From Bacillus nitratireducens (GTDB lineage: Bacteria > Bacillota > Bacilli > Bacillales > Bacillaceae_G), in assembly GCF_001884135.1 (NCBI RefSeq), contig NZ_MAOC01000026.1, positions 1 to 64,000 on the forward strand: a DNA stretch of 64,000 bases, in the 5' to 3' direction. The notes below the pieces were generated by a model. It was not told the origin of the DNA. It made no database searches and saw nothing but the letters and a program-made list of their open reading frames with translations. Position numbers and translations under genes: made by a program. This document shows, one piece after another, positions 1-8,690 of the stretch; the stretch's first letter is position 1, and the number at the start of each line of letters is the position of its first letter.

Positions 1-143
1 TCCCATCAAGTAGCATAGCGAAAAATTTGAAACCCGTCAGGGTTTATTTGATTTGCCTACTTTTATGCTATCTATAAAAGATAATAAAAGACTACGTGAA
101 AAAACCACATTTTGTATAAAAGGATACCTTAAGTTGATGGATG
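1..143. mobile_element. Probable right end of an IS231-like (IS4 family) element
   Basis: Positions 129-140 read CTTAAGTTGATGG in context. This is the reverse complement of the inner part of the IS231 terminal inverted repeat as I remember it (CATGCCCATCAACTTAAG); the outermost bases differ. The match stops exactly where the GH1 reading frame at 141 begins without its normal N-terminus. The 1-130 stretch is non-coding and would be the region between transposase and terminal repeat. The transposase itself lies outside the window. The assignment rests on recalled terminal-repeat sequence and on the truncation of the neighbour. Confidence 0.5.
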
Positions 144-1496
144 TGGGGGGCTTCCACAAGTGCTTACCAAGTAGAAGGAGCCTATAATGAAGATGGGAAA
201 GGCCTTTCTGTTCAAGATGTGAAAGTTATTCCTGAAGGTACGTCAGATTTTAAAGTTTGTAGTGATCATTATCATCAATTTAAAGAAGATGTGAAGCTTT
301 TTTCTGAATTAGGGCTAAAAGTATATCGCTTTTCAATAGCTTGGACTCGAATTCTTCCAAATGGTACCGGCGAAGTGAATGAAAAAGGTATTACATTCTA
401 TAGCAATCTTATTGATGAATTGCTGAAGCATGATATCGTACCGTTAATAACGATGTATCATTTTGATTTGCCGTATGAATTAGAGAAAAAGGGTGGCTGG
501 AGTAACCGTGCTACGATTGATGCATTTGTTACATATTGTGAAATCCTTTTTGAACGTTTTGGAGATCGAGTAAAGAATTGGTTAACGATTAATGAACAGA
601 ATATGATGATCCTACATGGACAGGCCATTGGGACATCGATACTATCTCAAAAAGAGCTATATCAGCAAAATCATCATATGCTTTTAGCAGAGGCAAAGGT
701 AACAAACTTATGTCACGAGATGATACGTGATGCGAAAATTGGTCCAGCGCCAAATATTAGTTATGTGTATCCGAAAACATGTAAGCCGAATGATATAATT
801 GCAGCTCAAAATTGTAACGCAATTCGTAATTGGTTATATCTAGATATGGCTGTATATGGACGATATAACAATATAGCGTGGAATTTTATGAAAAGCAAAA
901 ATATCGAACCAGTCATTCTAGAAGGAGATATGGAGATTCTATCTAGTTCAAAACCAGATTATATAGCTTTTAACTACTATTCTTCTATTACTGTTAGTGA
1001 ATATGATGAGAACTTTGTAATTGATGATGCGGGTGATCAACAAATTGAAGTAGGTGAAGAAGGATTCTTCATGGGTGACGATAATGAACATCTAGAATTA
1101 ACCGATTTCGGTTGGGAAATCGACCCAATTGGCTTCCGAGTTACATTAAGAGAAGTGAATGATCGTTATAACTTGCCGATTATCGTTACAGAGAATGGGA
1201 TAGGTACTTACGACAAAGTAGATGAAGATGGATCAGTCCAAGATCACTACCGAATTGATTATTTGAAAAAACATATTGAACAGATGGAATTGGCAATTGC
1301 GGATGGAGTGGATGTAATTGGTTACTGTCCTTGGGCCGCAATCGATTTAATTTCTACGCATCAAGGTTTCAGAAAAAGATATGGTTTTATTTATATAAAT
1401 CGTGATGAAGACGATTTAAAAGATTTAAAAAGAATAAAGAAACAGAGCTTCTATTGGTATAAAGAAGTTATTTCATCAAATGGAAAAGAACGATAA
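141..1496 (+). pseudogene. Glycoside hydrolase family 1 (6-phospho-beta-glucosidase type), 5'-truncated
   Basis: The encoded 451-residue protein is a GH1 (beta/alpha)8 barrel that would hydrolyse beta-glucosides, probably 6-phosphorylated ones. The acid/base motif T-I-N-E is at residues 149-152 (E152, followed by Q rather than the usual P). The nucleophile motif VTENG has E351. Near the C-terminus, S-T-H-Q-G-F-R-K-R-Y resembles the S-K-Y phosphate clamp of 6-phospho-beta-glucosidases. Family members start 10-20 residues earlier, before the F-L-W-G motif; here the protein starts at M-W-G and an in-frame stop lies at 135. The missing part coincides with a probable IS231-like terminus, whose last bases appear to supply the ATG. 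No good ribosome binding site precedes 141, so expression is doubtful. Confident about the family and fairly confident it is broken. Confidence 0.75.
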
Positions 1497-1523
1497 CATA
1501 TAGTTTCAAAATTCACATCATAG

Positions 1524-1572
1524 AGTGCGTACCTCAAGGGAAAATTATTTAATTTGAGGTGCGCACTTTTTA
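1524..1572 (+). terminator. Rho-independent terminator after the GH1 gene
   Basis: A 14-bp stem (AGTGCGTACCTCAA at 1524-1537 with TTGAGGTGCGCACT at 1554-1567, one G-U type mismatch) is followed by a T run. Confidence 0.85.
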
Positions 1573-1753
1573 TATGAAATATACCAATACCTCTCACTAA
1601 ATGGAAAATGAAGCTGTTTGTACTGAAATGAATACCCTCAAAATGTATGAAAGAAATATATGTATTTCCTACACTATGTATATACAAAAACTTTTTGGAT
1701 ATAGATATAATTTATTTACAGAATATTAAAAAAGTTAGGTAGGGGGATGAAAG

Positions 1754-2608
1754 ATGTCGATTCAAACAATTGGTATTGTAGGTGCAGGATCTATGGGTTC
1801 TGGCATTGCAAATTTAGCTGCACTAAATGGATTTACAGTTATTTTACATGATATTGAAGAGCGTTATTTAGATAGTGCAATACAACGTATGAATGGTTTT
1901 ATGACTAAAAGTGTTACAAGAGGAAAGATGACGGAAGAAGATAAAGAAAAGGCGCTTGGCCGAATTCGACTCACTACAACATTAGAAGATATGAAAGATG
2001 CGGATGTAGTTATTGAAGCAGTGTTAGAGAAGTTAGATTTGAAGAGGGAAGTGTTTGCAGCTCTAGATCGAATCGTTCCTGAAGGGGTTATACTTGCAAC
2101 GAATACTTCATCTATGTCGATAACAGAGATTGCTTCAGCAACGAATCGTCCGGAACGTGTGGCAGGTATGCATTTCTTTAATCCTGCACAACTTATGAAA
2201 CTTGTAGAAGTTGTTCGTGGTTATCGAACGAGTGATGAAACAGTTGAAGAATTGAAAGCGTTATCTAAAAAGCTTTCGAAAGAACCAGTTGAAGTAAAGA
2301 AAGATTCTCCAGGATTTATTGTGAATCGAATAATGATTCCACAATTTATAGAGGCAATTAAATTGCTAGAAGATGGAGTTGCTTCTGCAGAAGATATTGA
2401 TAAGGCTGTTACACTAGGTCTTAATTATCCGATGGGGCCATTTACACTTCAAGATTTTGCAGGTGTAGACATTGGGTATCATGTGATGGAGTACTTCAAA
2501 GAAGAATTAAATAATGATCAATACGCGCCACCGCTTCTTTTAAAACAGCTAGTTAGAGCAGGTAGACATGGCAAAAAAACAGGCGCTGGTTTTTATGATT
2601 ATGAATAA
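1754..2608 (+). CDS. 3-hydroxybutyryl-CoA / 3-hydroxyacyl-CoA dehydrogenase
   Basis: This is an NAD-dependent L-3-hydroxyacyl-CoA dehydrogenase of 284 residues, the full length of the HBD/MmgB family. It oxidises 3-hydroxyacyl-CoA to 3-ketoacyl-CoA in the cytoplasm. The Rossmann motif GAGSMG is at residues 10-15. The catalytic-His segment M-H-F-F-N-P (H140) is present, and the C-terminal helical domain ends with G-A-G-F-Y-D-Y. AGGGGGA 7 nt before the ATG supports the start. It is the first gene of the cluster; the hydratase follows 18 nt later and the thiolase after that, giving a complete hydration-oxidation-thiolysis set without an acyl-CoA dehydrogenase. Because a ring-cleavage module follows, I infer an aromatic side-chain substrate, although short-chain fatty acyl-CoA would suit the family equally well. 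Confidence 0.93.
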   Translation: MSIQTIGIVGAGSMGSGIANLAALNGFTVILHDIEERYLDSAIQRMNGFMTKSVTRGKMTEEDKEKALGRIRLTTTLEDMKDADVVIEAVLEKLDLKREVFAALDRIVPEGVILATNTSSMSITEIASATNRPERVAGMHFFNPAQLMKLVEVVRGYRTSDETVEELKALSKKLSKEPVEVKKDSPGFIVNRIMIPQFIEAIKLLEDGVASAEDIDKAVTLGLNYPMGPFTLQDFAGVDIGYHVMEYFKEELNNDQYAPPLLLKQLVRAGRHGKKTGAGFYDYE

Positions 2609-2626
2609 AGAATGGGGGATTAAGTT

Positions 2627-3406
2627 ATGAATTATGAGTTTTTAATTTGTGAAATTGAAAATAGAGTTGCGATCGTTACAATTAATCGACCACCTGTAAA
2701 TCCATTGAATACACAAGTATTTAATGAACTTTCTAGTCTATTTGGTGAACTAGAAGCAAATGAAGAAGTGCGAGTAATCGTTCTTACGGGAAGCGGAAGG
2801 AAAGCATTTGTCGCGGGTGCTGATATAAATGAGATGGCAGCACTTGATCTTGTCGGTGTTAACAAAATGAATAAGACTTCACGAACGGTATTTAGCAAAA
2901 TTGAAAATATGTCAAAACCAGTTATTGGGGCGATAAATGGATTAGCTCTTGGCGGTGGTTTTGAACTCGCTCTCGCTTGTGACTTACGCATTTGTTCGGA
3001 TCAAGCAAAATTCGCTTTTCCAGAAGTCGGACTCGGAATTATTCCTGGAGGCGGAGGAACACAGCGTCTGCAAAAGATTGTCGGCCAGGGCATAGCGAAA
3101 GAATTACTTTATTTCGGAGACATGTTTGATGCGCAGCGTGCGTTCGATTTACATATTGTCAACAAGGTCGTACCTGCGGAAGAGTTGTTTGAGTTTGCAA
3201 AGGAATGGGCATATAAATTGGCAAAAAAACCACCAGTAGCACTTCAAATGTTAAAAACTGCGGTAAATGTAGGAAGTAATGCTGATCTTGAAACAGGCTT
3301 AATTATTGAAAGCACCTGTTTTGGAAATGCTTTCGCAACAGAGGATCGTAAAGAAGGATTACAAGCATTCGTTGAAAAAAGGAAACCAGTTTATTTAGGG
3401 AAATAA
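2627..3406 (+). CDS. Enoyl-CoA hydratase (crotonase family)
   Basis: This crotonase-fold hydratase of 259 residues adds water to trans-2-enoyl-CoA. The oxyanion-hole region A-G-A-D-I-N-E lies at residues 63-69. The two conserved catalytic glutamates are in G-G-G-F-E (E113) and F-P-E-V-G-L (E133), followed by the glycine-rich IPGGGGTQRL. Having both glutamates argues for a true hydratase rather than an isomerase or thioesterase of the same fold. It starts after GGGGGA and ends 15 nt before the thiolase start preferred here. In this cluster it would act on the CoA ester made by the ligase at 4708, which fits an alpha,beta-unsaturated acid such as a hydroxycinnamate. The substrate is inferred. 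Confidence 0.92.
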   Translation: MNYEFLICEIENRVAIVTINRPPVNPLNTQVFNELSSLFGELEANEEVRVIVLTGSGRKAFVAGADINEMAALDLVGVNKMNKTSRTVFSKIENMSKPVIGAINGLALGGGFELALACDLRICSDQAKFAFPEVGLGIIPGGGGTQRLQKIVGQGIAKELLYFGDMFDAQRAFDLHIVNKVVPAEELFEFAKEWAYKLAKKPPVALQMLKTAVNVGSNADLETGLIIESTCFGNAFATEDRKEGLQAFVEKRKPVYLGK

Positions 3407-3421
3407 TGAGGTGAAATGGAT

Positions 3422-4600
3422 ATGAAAGAAATTGTTTTGTTAGAGGGAGCGAGGACTCCGTTCGCTGAAATTTCGGGATCGTTCAAAGGATTAAATGCAA
3501 CAGATTTAGGGGCGATTGCCGCTAAGGAAGCAATACGAAAAGCTTCTATATCTGCAGAAGATATTAATCAAGTTGTATTTGGTAATGTTCAGCAGTCTAG
3601 TAAAGATGCACATTTATTGGCAAGGCATGTTGGTTTAAAAGCCGGAGCGCCTATTCATGTCCCAGCTTTGACGATTAATCGTCTTTGCGGAACTGGTGTT
3701 GAATCTATTTTAACGGCAGCTCGTTATATTCTATGCGGAGAAGCAGACGTTGCACTTGCCGGGGGAACGGAGAATATGAGCCAAGTTCCACATGTAATAC
3801 CTGGAATGAGATGGGGAAGTCCACTCGGCGGTCCGGCTATAGAAGATTGGTTATGGGATGGTCTGTATGATACGTATGGTAAATGTACGATGGGAGAAAC
3901 TGCAGAAAATTTGGCTGCAAAATATAACTTAACGAGAGAAGAAGTAGATCAGCATGCACTCTCTAGCCATGAACGAGCTCTTTTAGCAAGGGAGAAAGGG
4001 TATTTAAAAGAAGAGATTGTCCCAGTAACAGTGAAAGGAAGAAAAGGAGAACAGGTCATTGAAGAAGATGAGCATATCCGTCATACAAGCATAGAAAAAC
4101 TTGCAAAGCTAAAGCCACGCTTTGTGGAAAATGGTGTCGTAACTCCTGGTAGTGCAAGTGGGATGGTAGATGGTGCAGCGGCAGTTGTTTTAGCATCAAG
4201 CGATTATGCAAATGAAAGAGGATTAAAACCGATTGCTAAGCTCGTTTCTTGGGCTGTAGTTGGGGTAGAACCGAAGTATATGGGAATCGGACCGGTTCCG
4301 GCTATTCAAAGCGCATTAGAAAACGCAAATCTAAATCTAGCAGACTTAGACTTAATTGAAATTAATGAAGCATTCTCCGCGCAGTACTTAGCTTGTCAAA
4401 AAGAATTAGGATTCGATCTTAATAAAGCGAATGTAAATGGCGGGGCAATTGCGATCGGGCATCCACTTGCTGCGAGTGGAACGAGAATTTCTCTATCCTT
4501 AATTTATGAATTAAGAAGAAGAAATAAGAAGTACGGGGTATCCGCTGTTTGTATTGGCGGAGGGCAAGGAATTGCAGCGATTTGGGAAGCTTTGTATTAG
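3422..4600 (+). CDS. Acetyl-CoA acetyltransferase / 3-ketoacyl-CoA thiolase
   Basis: This thiolase-superfamily enzyme (392 residues from this start) cleaves 3-ketoacyl-CoA with CoA, releasing acetyl-CoA. The acylated cysteine lies in N-R-L-C-G-T-G, the N-E-A-F motif and G-H-P-L-A-A-S-G (catalytic His) are present, and the second cysteine is in C-I-G-G-G-Q-G near the C-terminus. An alternative ATG lies two codons upstream at 3416, but the GAGG at 3409-3412 is only 3 nt from it and 9 nt from 3422, so I prefer 3422. It completes the beta-oxidation trio. A hairpin at 4601-4628 separates it from the ligase, so the trio may be a separate or attenuated transcript. Confidence 0.92.
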   Translation: MKEIVLLEGARTPFAEISGSFKGLNATDLGAIAAKEAIRKASISAEDINQVVFGNVQQSSKDAHLLARHVGLKAGAPIHVPALTINRLCGTGVESILTAARYILCGEADVALAGGTENMSQVPHVIPGMRWGSPLGGPAIEDWLWDGLYDTYGKCTMGETAENLAAKYNLTREEVDQHALSSHERALLAREKGYLKEEIVPVTVKGRKGEQVIEEDEHIRHTSIEKLAKLKPRFVENGVVTPGSASGMVDGAAAVVLASSDYANERGLKPIAKLVSWAVVGVEPKYMGIGPVPAIQSALENANLNLADLDLIEINEAFSAQYLACQKELGFDLNKANVNGGAIAIGHPLAASGTRISLSLIYELRRRNKKYGVSAVCIGGGQGIAAIWEALY

Positions 4601-4630
4601 AAAAGCCAGGGGGATCCTTCCTGGTTTTCC
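4601..4630 (+). terminator. Terminator or attenuator after the thiolase gene
   Basis: AAAGCCAGG pairs with CCTGGTTTT around a loop containing GGATCC, and a T-rich tail follows. It lies between two genes that look functionally linked, so partial read-through is possible. Confidence 0.65.
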
Positions 4631-4707
4631 TACATCGTTTATCCGGCTATAAGTATGGGATAAAAAACTCGGGCTAGTTGGTAAGACGATAGAAAGTGAG
4701 TGAGAGA

Positions 4708-6264
4708 ATGAAAAAGGATAAAAACTTATTAGCGGTGTATGAGCTGATAGAATCTATTACTTCATCTTACGGTGAAAAAGAAGCAATATATGATTTAACG
4801 AGACGAATTACATACAAACAATTGAAAAACGAAGTAGATTGTTTGGCTACTGCATTTAAGAGACTAGGAATAGGTAAAGCAGACTGCATCGCCGTATCTC
4901 TACCAAACTGGTCCGAAACAGTAGTTATATATTTTGCAGCAGCAAAATTAGGAGCGACAATTGTTCCGTTTAATCCAAAATATAAATCATTTGAAATTGA
5001 ATATATATTGAAAAGTTCAGCTCCGAAGCTATTAATAGCTTCGGAAGAATTTGAAAAGAATTTTGGTTTTGAAAAAGTACTTAATATGGTACAAAAAGCT
5101 ATTACAGTAAGGTTTCCACAAGAGAATCTTAGTACGTATGAGGAGTTAATGCGTACGGAAATAATGGATATTGAACCAGTAAGTATAAATGTGAATGAAG
5201 ATTTGTTTTGTATATTATATACGTCAGGTACGACGGGAACCCCAAAAGGTGTAATGGTTACACACCGTGCTGTTGTACAATCCGCTCAAACGATAGGAAC
5301 AGAGCTACATTGTACACAAGATGATGTATTTATAATTTCAGCACCACTGTTTCATATTTTCGGTATGGCAATAAATATGCTTTGTGCTGTAGCGATGGGG
5401 GGACGAATCGTATTACAAGAAAAATTCCGTCCGCGAGAAACTTTACAATTAATTGAACAAGAAAAGGTAACCATCCAAAAAGGCGTACCAACCATGTTTA
5501 TAAAGGAACTAGAATTAGAGGACTTTGATAAATATGATTTATCTTCATTACGTGCCGGATTAGTTGGTGCAGCACCTATTCCAGCAAAAACAGTGACGGA
5601 GATACGAGAACGGATGGGGATTAACCTTTGTCAATCATTTGGGATAACTGAAACGGTTTCTATTACGATGACCTCGTATGATGATACAAATCAGAACATA
5701 ACAGAAACTCTCGGAAAGGCAATCCCAGGAGTAACATTGAAAATTGTAGATGAAAATAGAGTGGCGCTCCCGCCCGGAGAAGTAGGAGAAATCGCCGTTA
5801 ATGGATTTGGAGTAATGAAAGGTTATTATAATATGCCTGAACAGACAAAGCAGGTTTTAGATAATGAAAATTGGTATTATTCAGGAGATTTAGGCACCCT
5901 AGATGATCAAGGTTATTTAAGGTTCGTAGGGCGAAAGAAAGAGATGATAATACGAGGAGGGTTAAATGTTTATCCTCAAGAAATTGAGGCAGTCATTATG
6001 AAACATCCAAAAGTAATCGAAGCAGCAGTTGTGGGACTTCCAGATAAAGTGCTAGGGGAAGTTGCATGTGCGGTCATACGGTTAAAGAATGGGGAAGTAA
6101 GTACAGAAGAAGAAATAAAATTCTATCTTAAAGAGAGAATGGCAATTTATAAACTGCCAGAGAAAGTGATCTTTACTAATGAATTTCCTGTAACAGCAAG
6201 TGGGAAAATTCAAAAGTTGAAACTGAGAGAACAAGTATCTTCTAATATTAGTCCAACAGTTTGA
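4708..6264 (+). CDS. Acyl-CoA synthetase (AMP-dependent ligase)
   Basis: This ANL-superfamily ligase activates a carboxylic acid through an acyl-adenylate and then forms the CoA thioester. Visible motifs: the P-loop Y-T-S-G-T-T-G-T-P-K-G about a third of the way in; Q-S-F-G-I-T-E-T; Y-S-G-D-L-G; the hinge segment G-R-K-K-E-M-I-I-R-G-G; and the C-terminal catalytic lysine in S-G-K-I-Q-K. About 518 residues is normal for this family. A GTG at 4696 is in frame, but the ATG at 4708 follows a better purine-rich stretch; neither start is strongly marked. It lies just upstream of the thioesterase and aromatic hydroxylase. The natural substrate cannot be read from sequence; an aromatic acid is inferred from context, and a medium- or long-chain fatty acid is the alternative. 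Confidence 0.88.
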   Translation: MKKDKNLLAVYELIESITSSYGEKEAIYDLTRRITYKQLKNEVDCLATAFKRLGIGKADCIAVSLPNWSETVVIYFAAAKLGATIVPFNPKYKSFEIEYILKSSAPKLLIASEEFEKNFGFEKVLNMVQKAITVRFPQENLSTYEELMRTEIMDIEPVSINVNEDLFCILYTSGTTGTPKGVMVTHRAVVQSAQTIGTELHCTQDDVFIISAPLFHIFGMAINMLCAVAMGGRIVLQEKFRPRETLQLIEQEKVTIQKGVPTMFIKELELEDFDKYDLSSLRAGLVGAAPIPAKTVTEIRERMGINLCQSFGITETVSITMTSYDDTNQNITETLGKAIPGVTLKIVDENRVALPPGEVGEIAVNGFGVMKGYYNMPEQTKQVLDNENWYYSGDLGTLDDQGYLRFVGRKKEMIIRGGLNVYPQEIEAVIMKHPKVIEAAVVGLPDKVLGEVACAVIRLKNGEVSTEEEIKFYLKERMAIYKLPEKVIFTNEFPVTASGKIQKLKLREQVSSNISPTV

Positions 6265-6284
6265 TAGATAGGAGGGAAGACATA

Positions 6285-6701
6285 ATGGAAGAATATGCTT
6301 TTCAAGTAAGGTGGGGAGACACAGATGCTGCGGGCATTGTGTATTATCCTAATTTTTATAAATGGATGGACGAAGCAACCCATGAATACTTTAAAAAAAT
6401 TGGTTATCCTTCAGTCGAACTTTACGAAGAACAACAAATTGGTTTGCCCTTACTAGAAGCAAAATGCCAATTTAAGTCGCCTCTTCGTTTTGAAGACCAA
6501 GTAGTTGTGAAAAGTACTGTGAATGAATTGCATAATAAAGTTTTTACAATTCAACATGTTTTTGTAAAAGGCGAACAGGTCGTGGCAGAAGGTTATGAAA
6601 CGCGTGCATGGACTTCTTTTAAAGAAAAAGTGAAAGCGCAACCAATACCTGAATATATTCGGCAGAAGATGATGCCGGAGATCAAAACTGTGGAAAGTTA
6701 A
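6285..6701 (+). CDS. Hot-dog fold acyl-CoA thioesterase (4-hydroxybenzoyl-CoA thioesterase type)
   Basis: This 138-residue single-domain hot-dog protein carries the 4-HBT signature V-R-W-G-D-T-D-A-A-G-I-V-Y-Y-P, in which the aspartate is the catalytic residue of the Pseudomonas-type enzymes. It hydrolyses acyl-CoA to free acid. The ATG at 6285 follows GGAGGGAAG at ideal distance; an in-frame TTG at 6261 has no ribosome binding site and is rejected. Position between ligase and ring hydroxylase suggests it frees a hydroxybenzoate from its CoA ester, or releases gentisate from gentisyl-CoA if the hydroxylase acts on the thioester as in salicylyl-CoA pathways. Both readings are inference. Confidence 0.86.
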   Translation: MEEYAFQVRWGDTDAAGIVYYPNFYKWMDEATHEYFKKIGYPSVELYEEQQIGLPLLEAKCQFKSPLRFEDQVVVKSTVNELHNKVFTIQHVFVKGEQVVAEGYETRAWTSFKEKVKAQPIPEYIRQKMMPEIKTVES

Positions 6702-6756
6702 AGAAGGACGAGCAAAGATATCGTAACTAGAAATTGTTAATAAAGGGGAGATATTG

Positions 6757-7985
6757 ATGGGAAAAGAAAAAAATATGATGCCATTGTTGTTGGTGCGGGA
6801 CCAGTTGGACTTGTAGCAGGACTTGCATTACAAAAGAAGGGAATATCAACGTTAGTAATAGAGGCAGATTCATTCGGAAGACCCCGTCCAGGAAGCAGAG
6901 CAATTTATTTGCACAGTGCTTCGTTAAAACTACTGGAGGAGACTGCCGAAGGTCTTGGTTTTACACTTGCTCATAACGGAATTATTTGGCCTGTAAAACG
7001 AACATTTTATAAAGGTAAAGAAGTATATGTAAGAAATTATGGTAAGGATGAAAACCTTAAGTTCAACAGATTGCCTCATTTCACAGCTCTTCACCAAGAT
7101 GAGATTGAAAAGCATATGTATGAGGCTTGTATAAATACGGGCGTTGAATTCCTTTGGGATGCTCCAGTTAAAAAGTTACACATTACAGACTCTGGAGTAG
7201 AAGTAACAATTACAAATGACGAAATTTTAAAGGCGCAGTATGTAATTGGATGTGATGGAGCACGTTCAATTGTAAGAGAGCAAGCGGGATTAACGTTTGA
7301 AGGTCCGCGCACAGCAGATACTTTTATCGTCGTAGATGCGAAAGAAGATGAAACAGATCCACTTCCTTTAGAAAGAATATTCCATTATCAGCATCCAGCT
7401 ATGGAGGGAAGAAATGTAATGTTTGTTCCGTTTAAAGGGGGATGGCGTATCGATTTACAACTGCTTGAGTCAGATAACCCAGATGATTATACAAATATTG
7501 AAAGTGTTAAGAAATGGTTACCGAAAGTCATGGATGCTAAGTACGCTGAGAGGATTACGTGGGTGTCTTCCTATCGTTTCCATCAAGTAGTGGCAAATTC
7601 ATTTACTGACGAAAAACGTCGTGTTCTTCTAGCTGGGGAAGCAGCGCACTTATTCGCCCCATTCGGAGCACGTGGATTAAACTCTGGAATTCCAGATGCT
7701 GTTCTCGCTGCGAGAGGTATTGAGAAGGCGCTACAATCTAACTCTGAAGAAGAGCGGATAAACGCGATTGAAGCAGCTGCAAACGAACGCCGAATTGCAG
7801 CTAAATGGAACCGAGATGCTTCAACTACTGCGCTTCATCACCTTCAGGGGAACTCTCCTGAAATGAACATGAAACGCGACATTGCTGCTTCAATGGTATC
7901 TATCGTTCCAAGGCTTGGAAGATGGCTTGATGAGGGGCCATACGGACCGAAATTTGGACCTCCTGAACTGACAACGAAATATTAA
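6757..7985 (+). pseudogene. FAD-dependent aromatic hydroxylase (PheA/TfdB/MhpA type), 5' frameshift in an A7 tract
   Basis: The gene encodes a class A flavoprotein monooxygenase of about 409 residues if intact, probably producing gentisate from a hydroxybenzoate with NAD(P)H and O2. The ATG at 6757 has a good ribosome binding site (GGGGAG at 6745-6750), but this frame runs only 19 codons. The dinucleotide-binding segment V-G-A-G-P-V-G and the rest of the protein are in the next frame from 6774. One extra A in the run at 6767-6773 would join them as M-G-K-E-K-K-Y-D-A-I-V-V-G-A-G. Further motifs downstream are intact: G-C-D-G-A-R-S (NAD(P)H/FAD) and L-L-A-G-E-A-A-H, a variant of the usual GDAAH. 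The only usable start in the long frame is TTG at 6909, which would omit the FAD Rossmann motif. Possible explanations are a mutation, slippage at the A tract, or a base-calling error. Confidence 0.82.
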
Positions 7986-8040
7986 AAGTATAAAAATATT
8001 TAGATGGGTAACATGAACGATATGAAAGGAGCGATAAGAA

Positions 8041-8598
8041 ATGGCTTTGTCTCAATTCATGAGTGAAGAAAAATATGGTTCTCATGCACGTTCTACAAAT
8101 GGAATGATTGAACGGTTAATGACGATGAACTGGTATTGCAACATTGGACAGCAAAATGTAGAAGCTGAGAAGAAAATGGATCAATTTATGAGTTCTCTAA
8201 ACATTAGTGAATATGAAATCAAATGGATTTCAAGAAAACAATTAAATGAAACAATTGAGCGGATTTCATTTGAAGATAACGATTTATGGGGGGCACTAGC
8301 AGCAGCACCTGATCAATTGAAAGAAAAAATTGAGCGCGCTGATAACGAAAAACTTCTTGTAGATGTAGTAGATAAAGTACCAGAAGCAATCTTTCATGGC
8401 GTTTTTAAAGAAGCTTTCAAGCATTTTGGAGAGGAAAAGACAGTGAAATTTCTCGTTGGGCATGCGATGTACATAAGTGTTGTTGCATGTGCCGCTGAAT
8501 TAGCTGAAGAAAAAAATGTATTTCTGCCAATTGTAGAGTTATTAGAATTGGGACATATACCACTTGGTCCAGAGGGAAATACTTTCTATCTTTTATAA
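8041..8598 (+). CDS. Unrecognised 185-aa protein in the gentisate cluster
   Basis: I do not recognise a family. The protein is soluble, with no signal peptide or membrane segment. It looks mostly alpha-helical, is rich in charged residues through the middle, and has a hydrophobic stretch near residues 135-155 (F-L-V-G-H-A-M-Y-I-S-V-V-A-C-A-A). The start is well supported by AAAGGAGCG. It lies 55 nt after the hydroxylase and before the FAH hydrolase, all in one direction, so a role in the pathway (accessory to the hydroxylase, isomerase or regulatory) is plausible but unproven. No cofactor motif is visible, and no cysteine or histidine cluster suggests metal binding. Confidence 0.85.
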   Translation: MALSQFMSEEKYGSHARSTNGMIERLMTMNWYCNIGQQNVEAEKKMDQFMSSLNISEYEIKWISRKQLNETIERISFEDNDLWGALAAAPDQLKEKIERADNEKLLVDVVDKVPEAIFHGVFKEAFKHFGEEKTVKFLVGHAMYISVVACAAELAEEKNVFLPIVELLELGHIPLGPEGNTFYLL

Positions 8599-8612
8599 CA
8601 AAAAGTGGGCTG

Positions 8613-8663
8613 GAAAGTTATACGCTACTATCGTTCTCGATTATTTGAGAAGGTAGAACTTTC
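8613..8663 (+). other. Nested hairpin between the 185-aa gene and the FAH hydrolase gene
   Basis: GAAAGTT at 8613-8619 pairs with AACTTTC at 8657-8663. An inner stem (CTATCGTTCTC-like arm with GAGAA-GGTAG) lies between them. There is no T run, so it is more likely an RNA processing or stability element inside the operon than a terminator. Confidence 0.5.
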
Positions 8664-8690
8664 AATCATTTAAAGGAAAGGGAGATAAAT

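Noticed and set aside
6909-7985. Annotation of the hydroxylase as a complete protein starting at TTG 6909
   Set aside because: This would omit the FAD-binding VGAGPVG segment, which is encoded intact just upstream in the same frame. The A7 frameshift explains it better.
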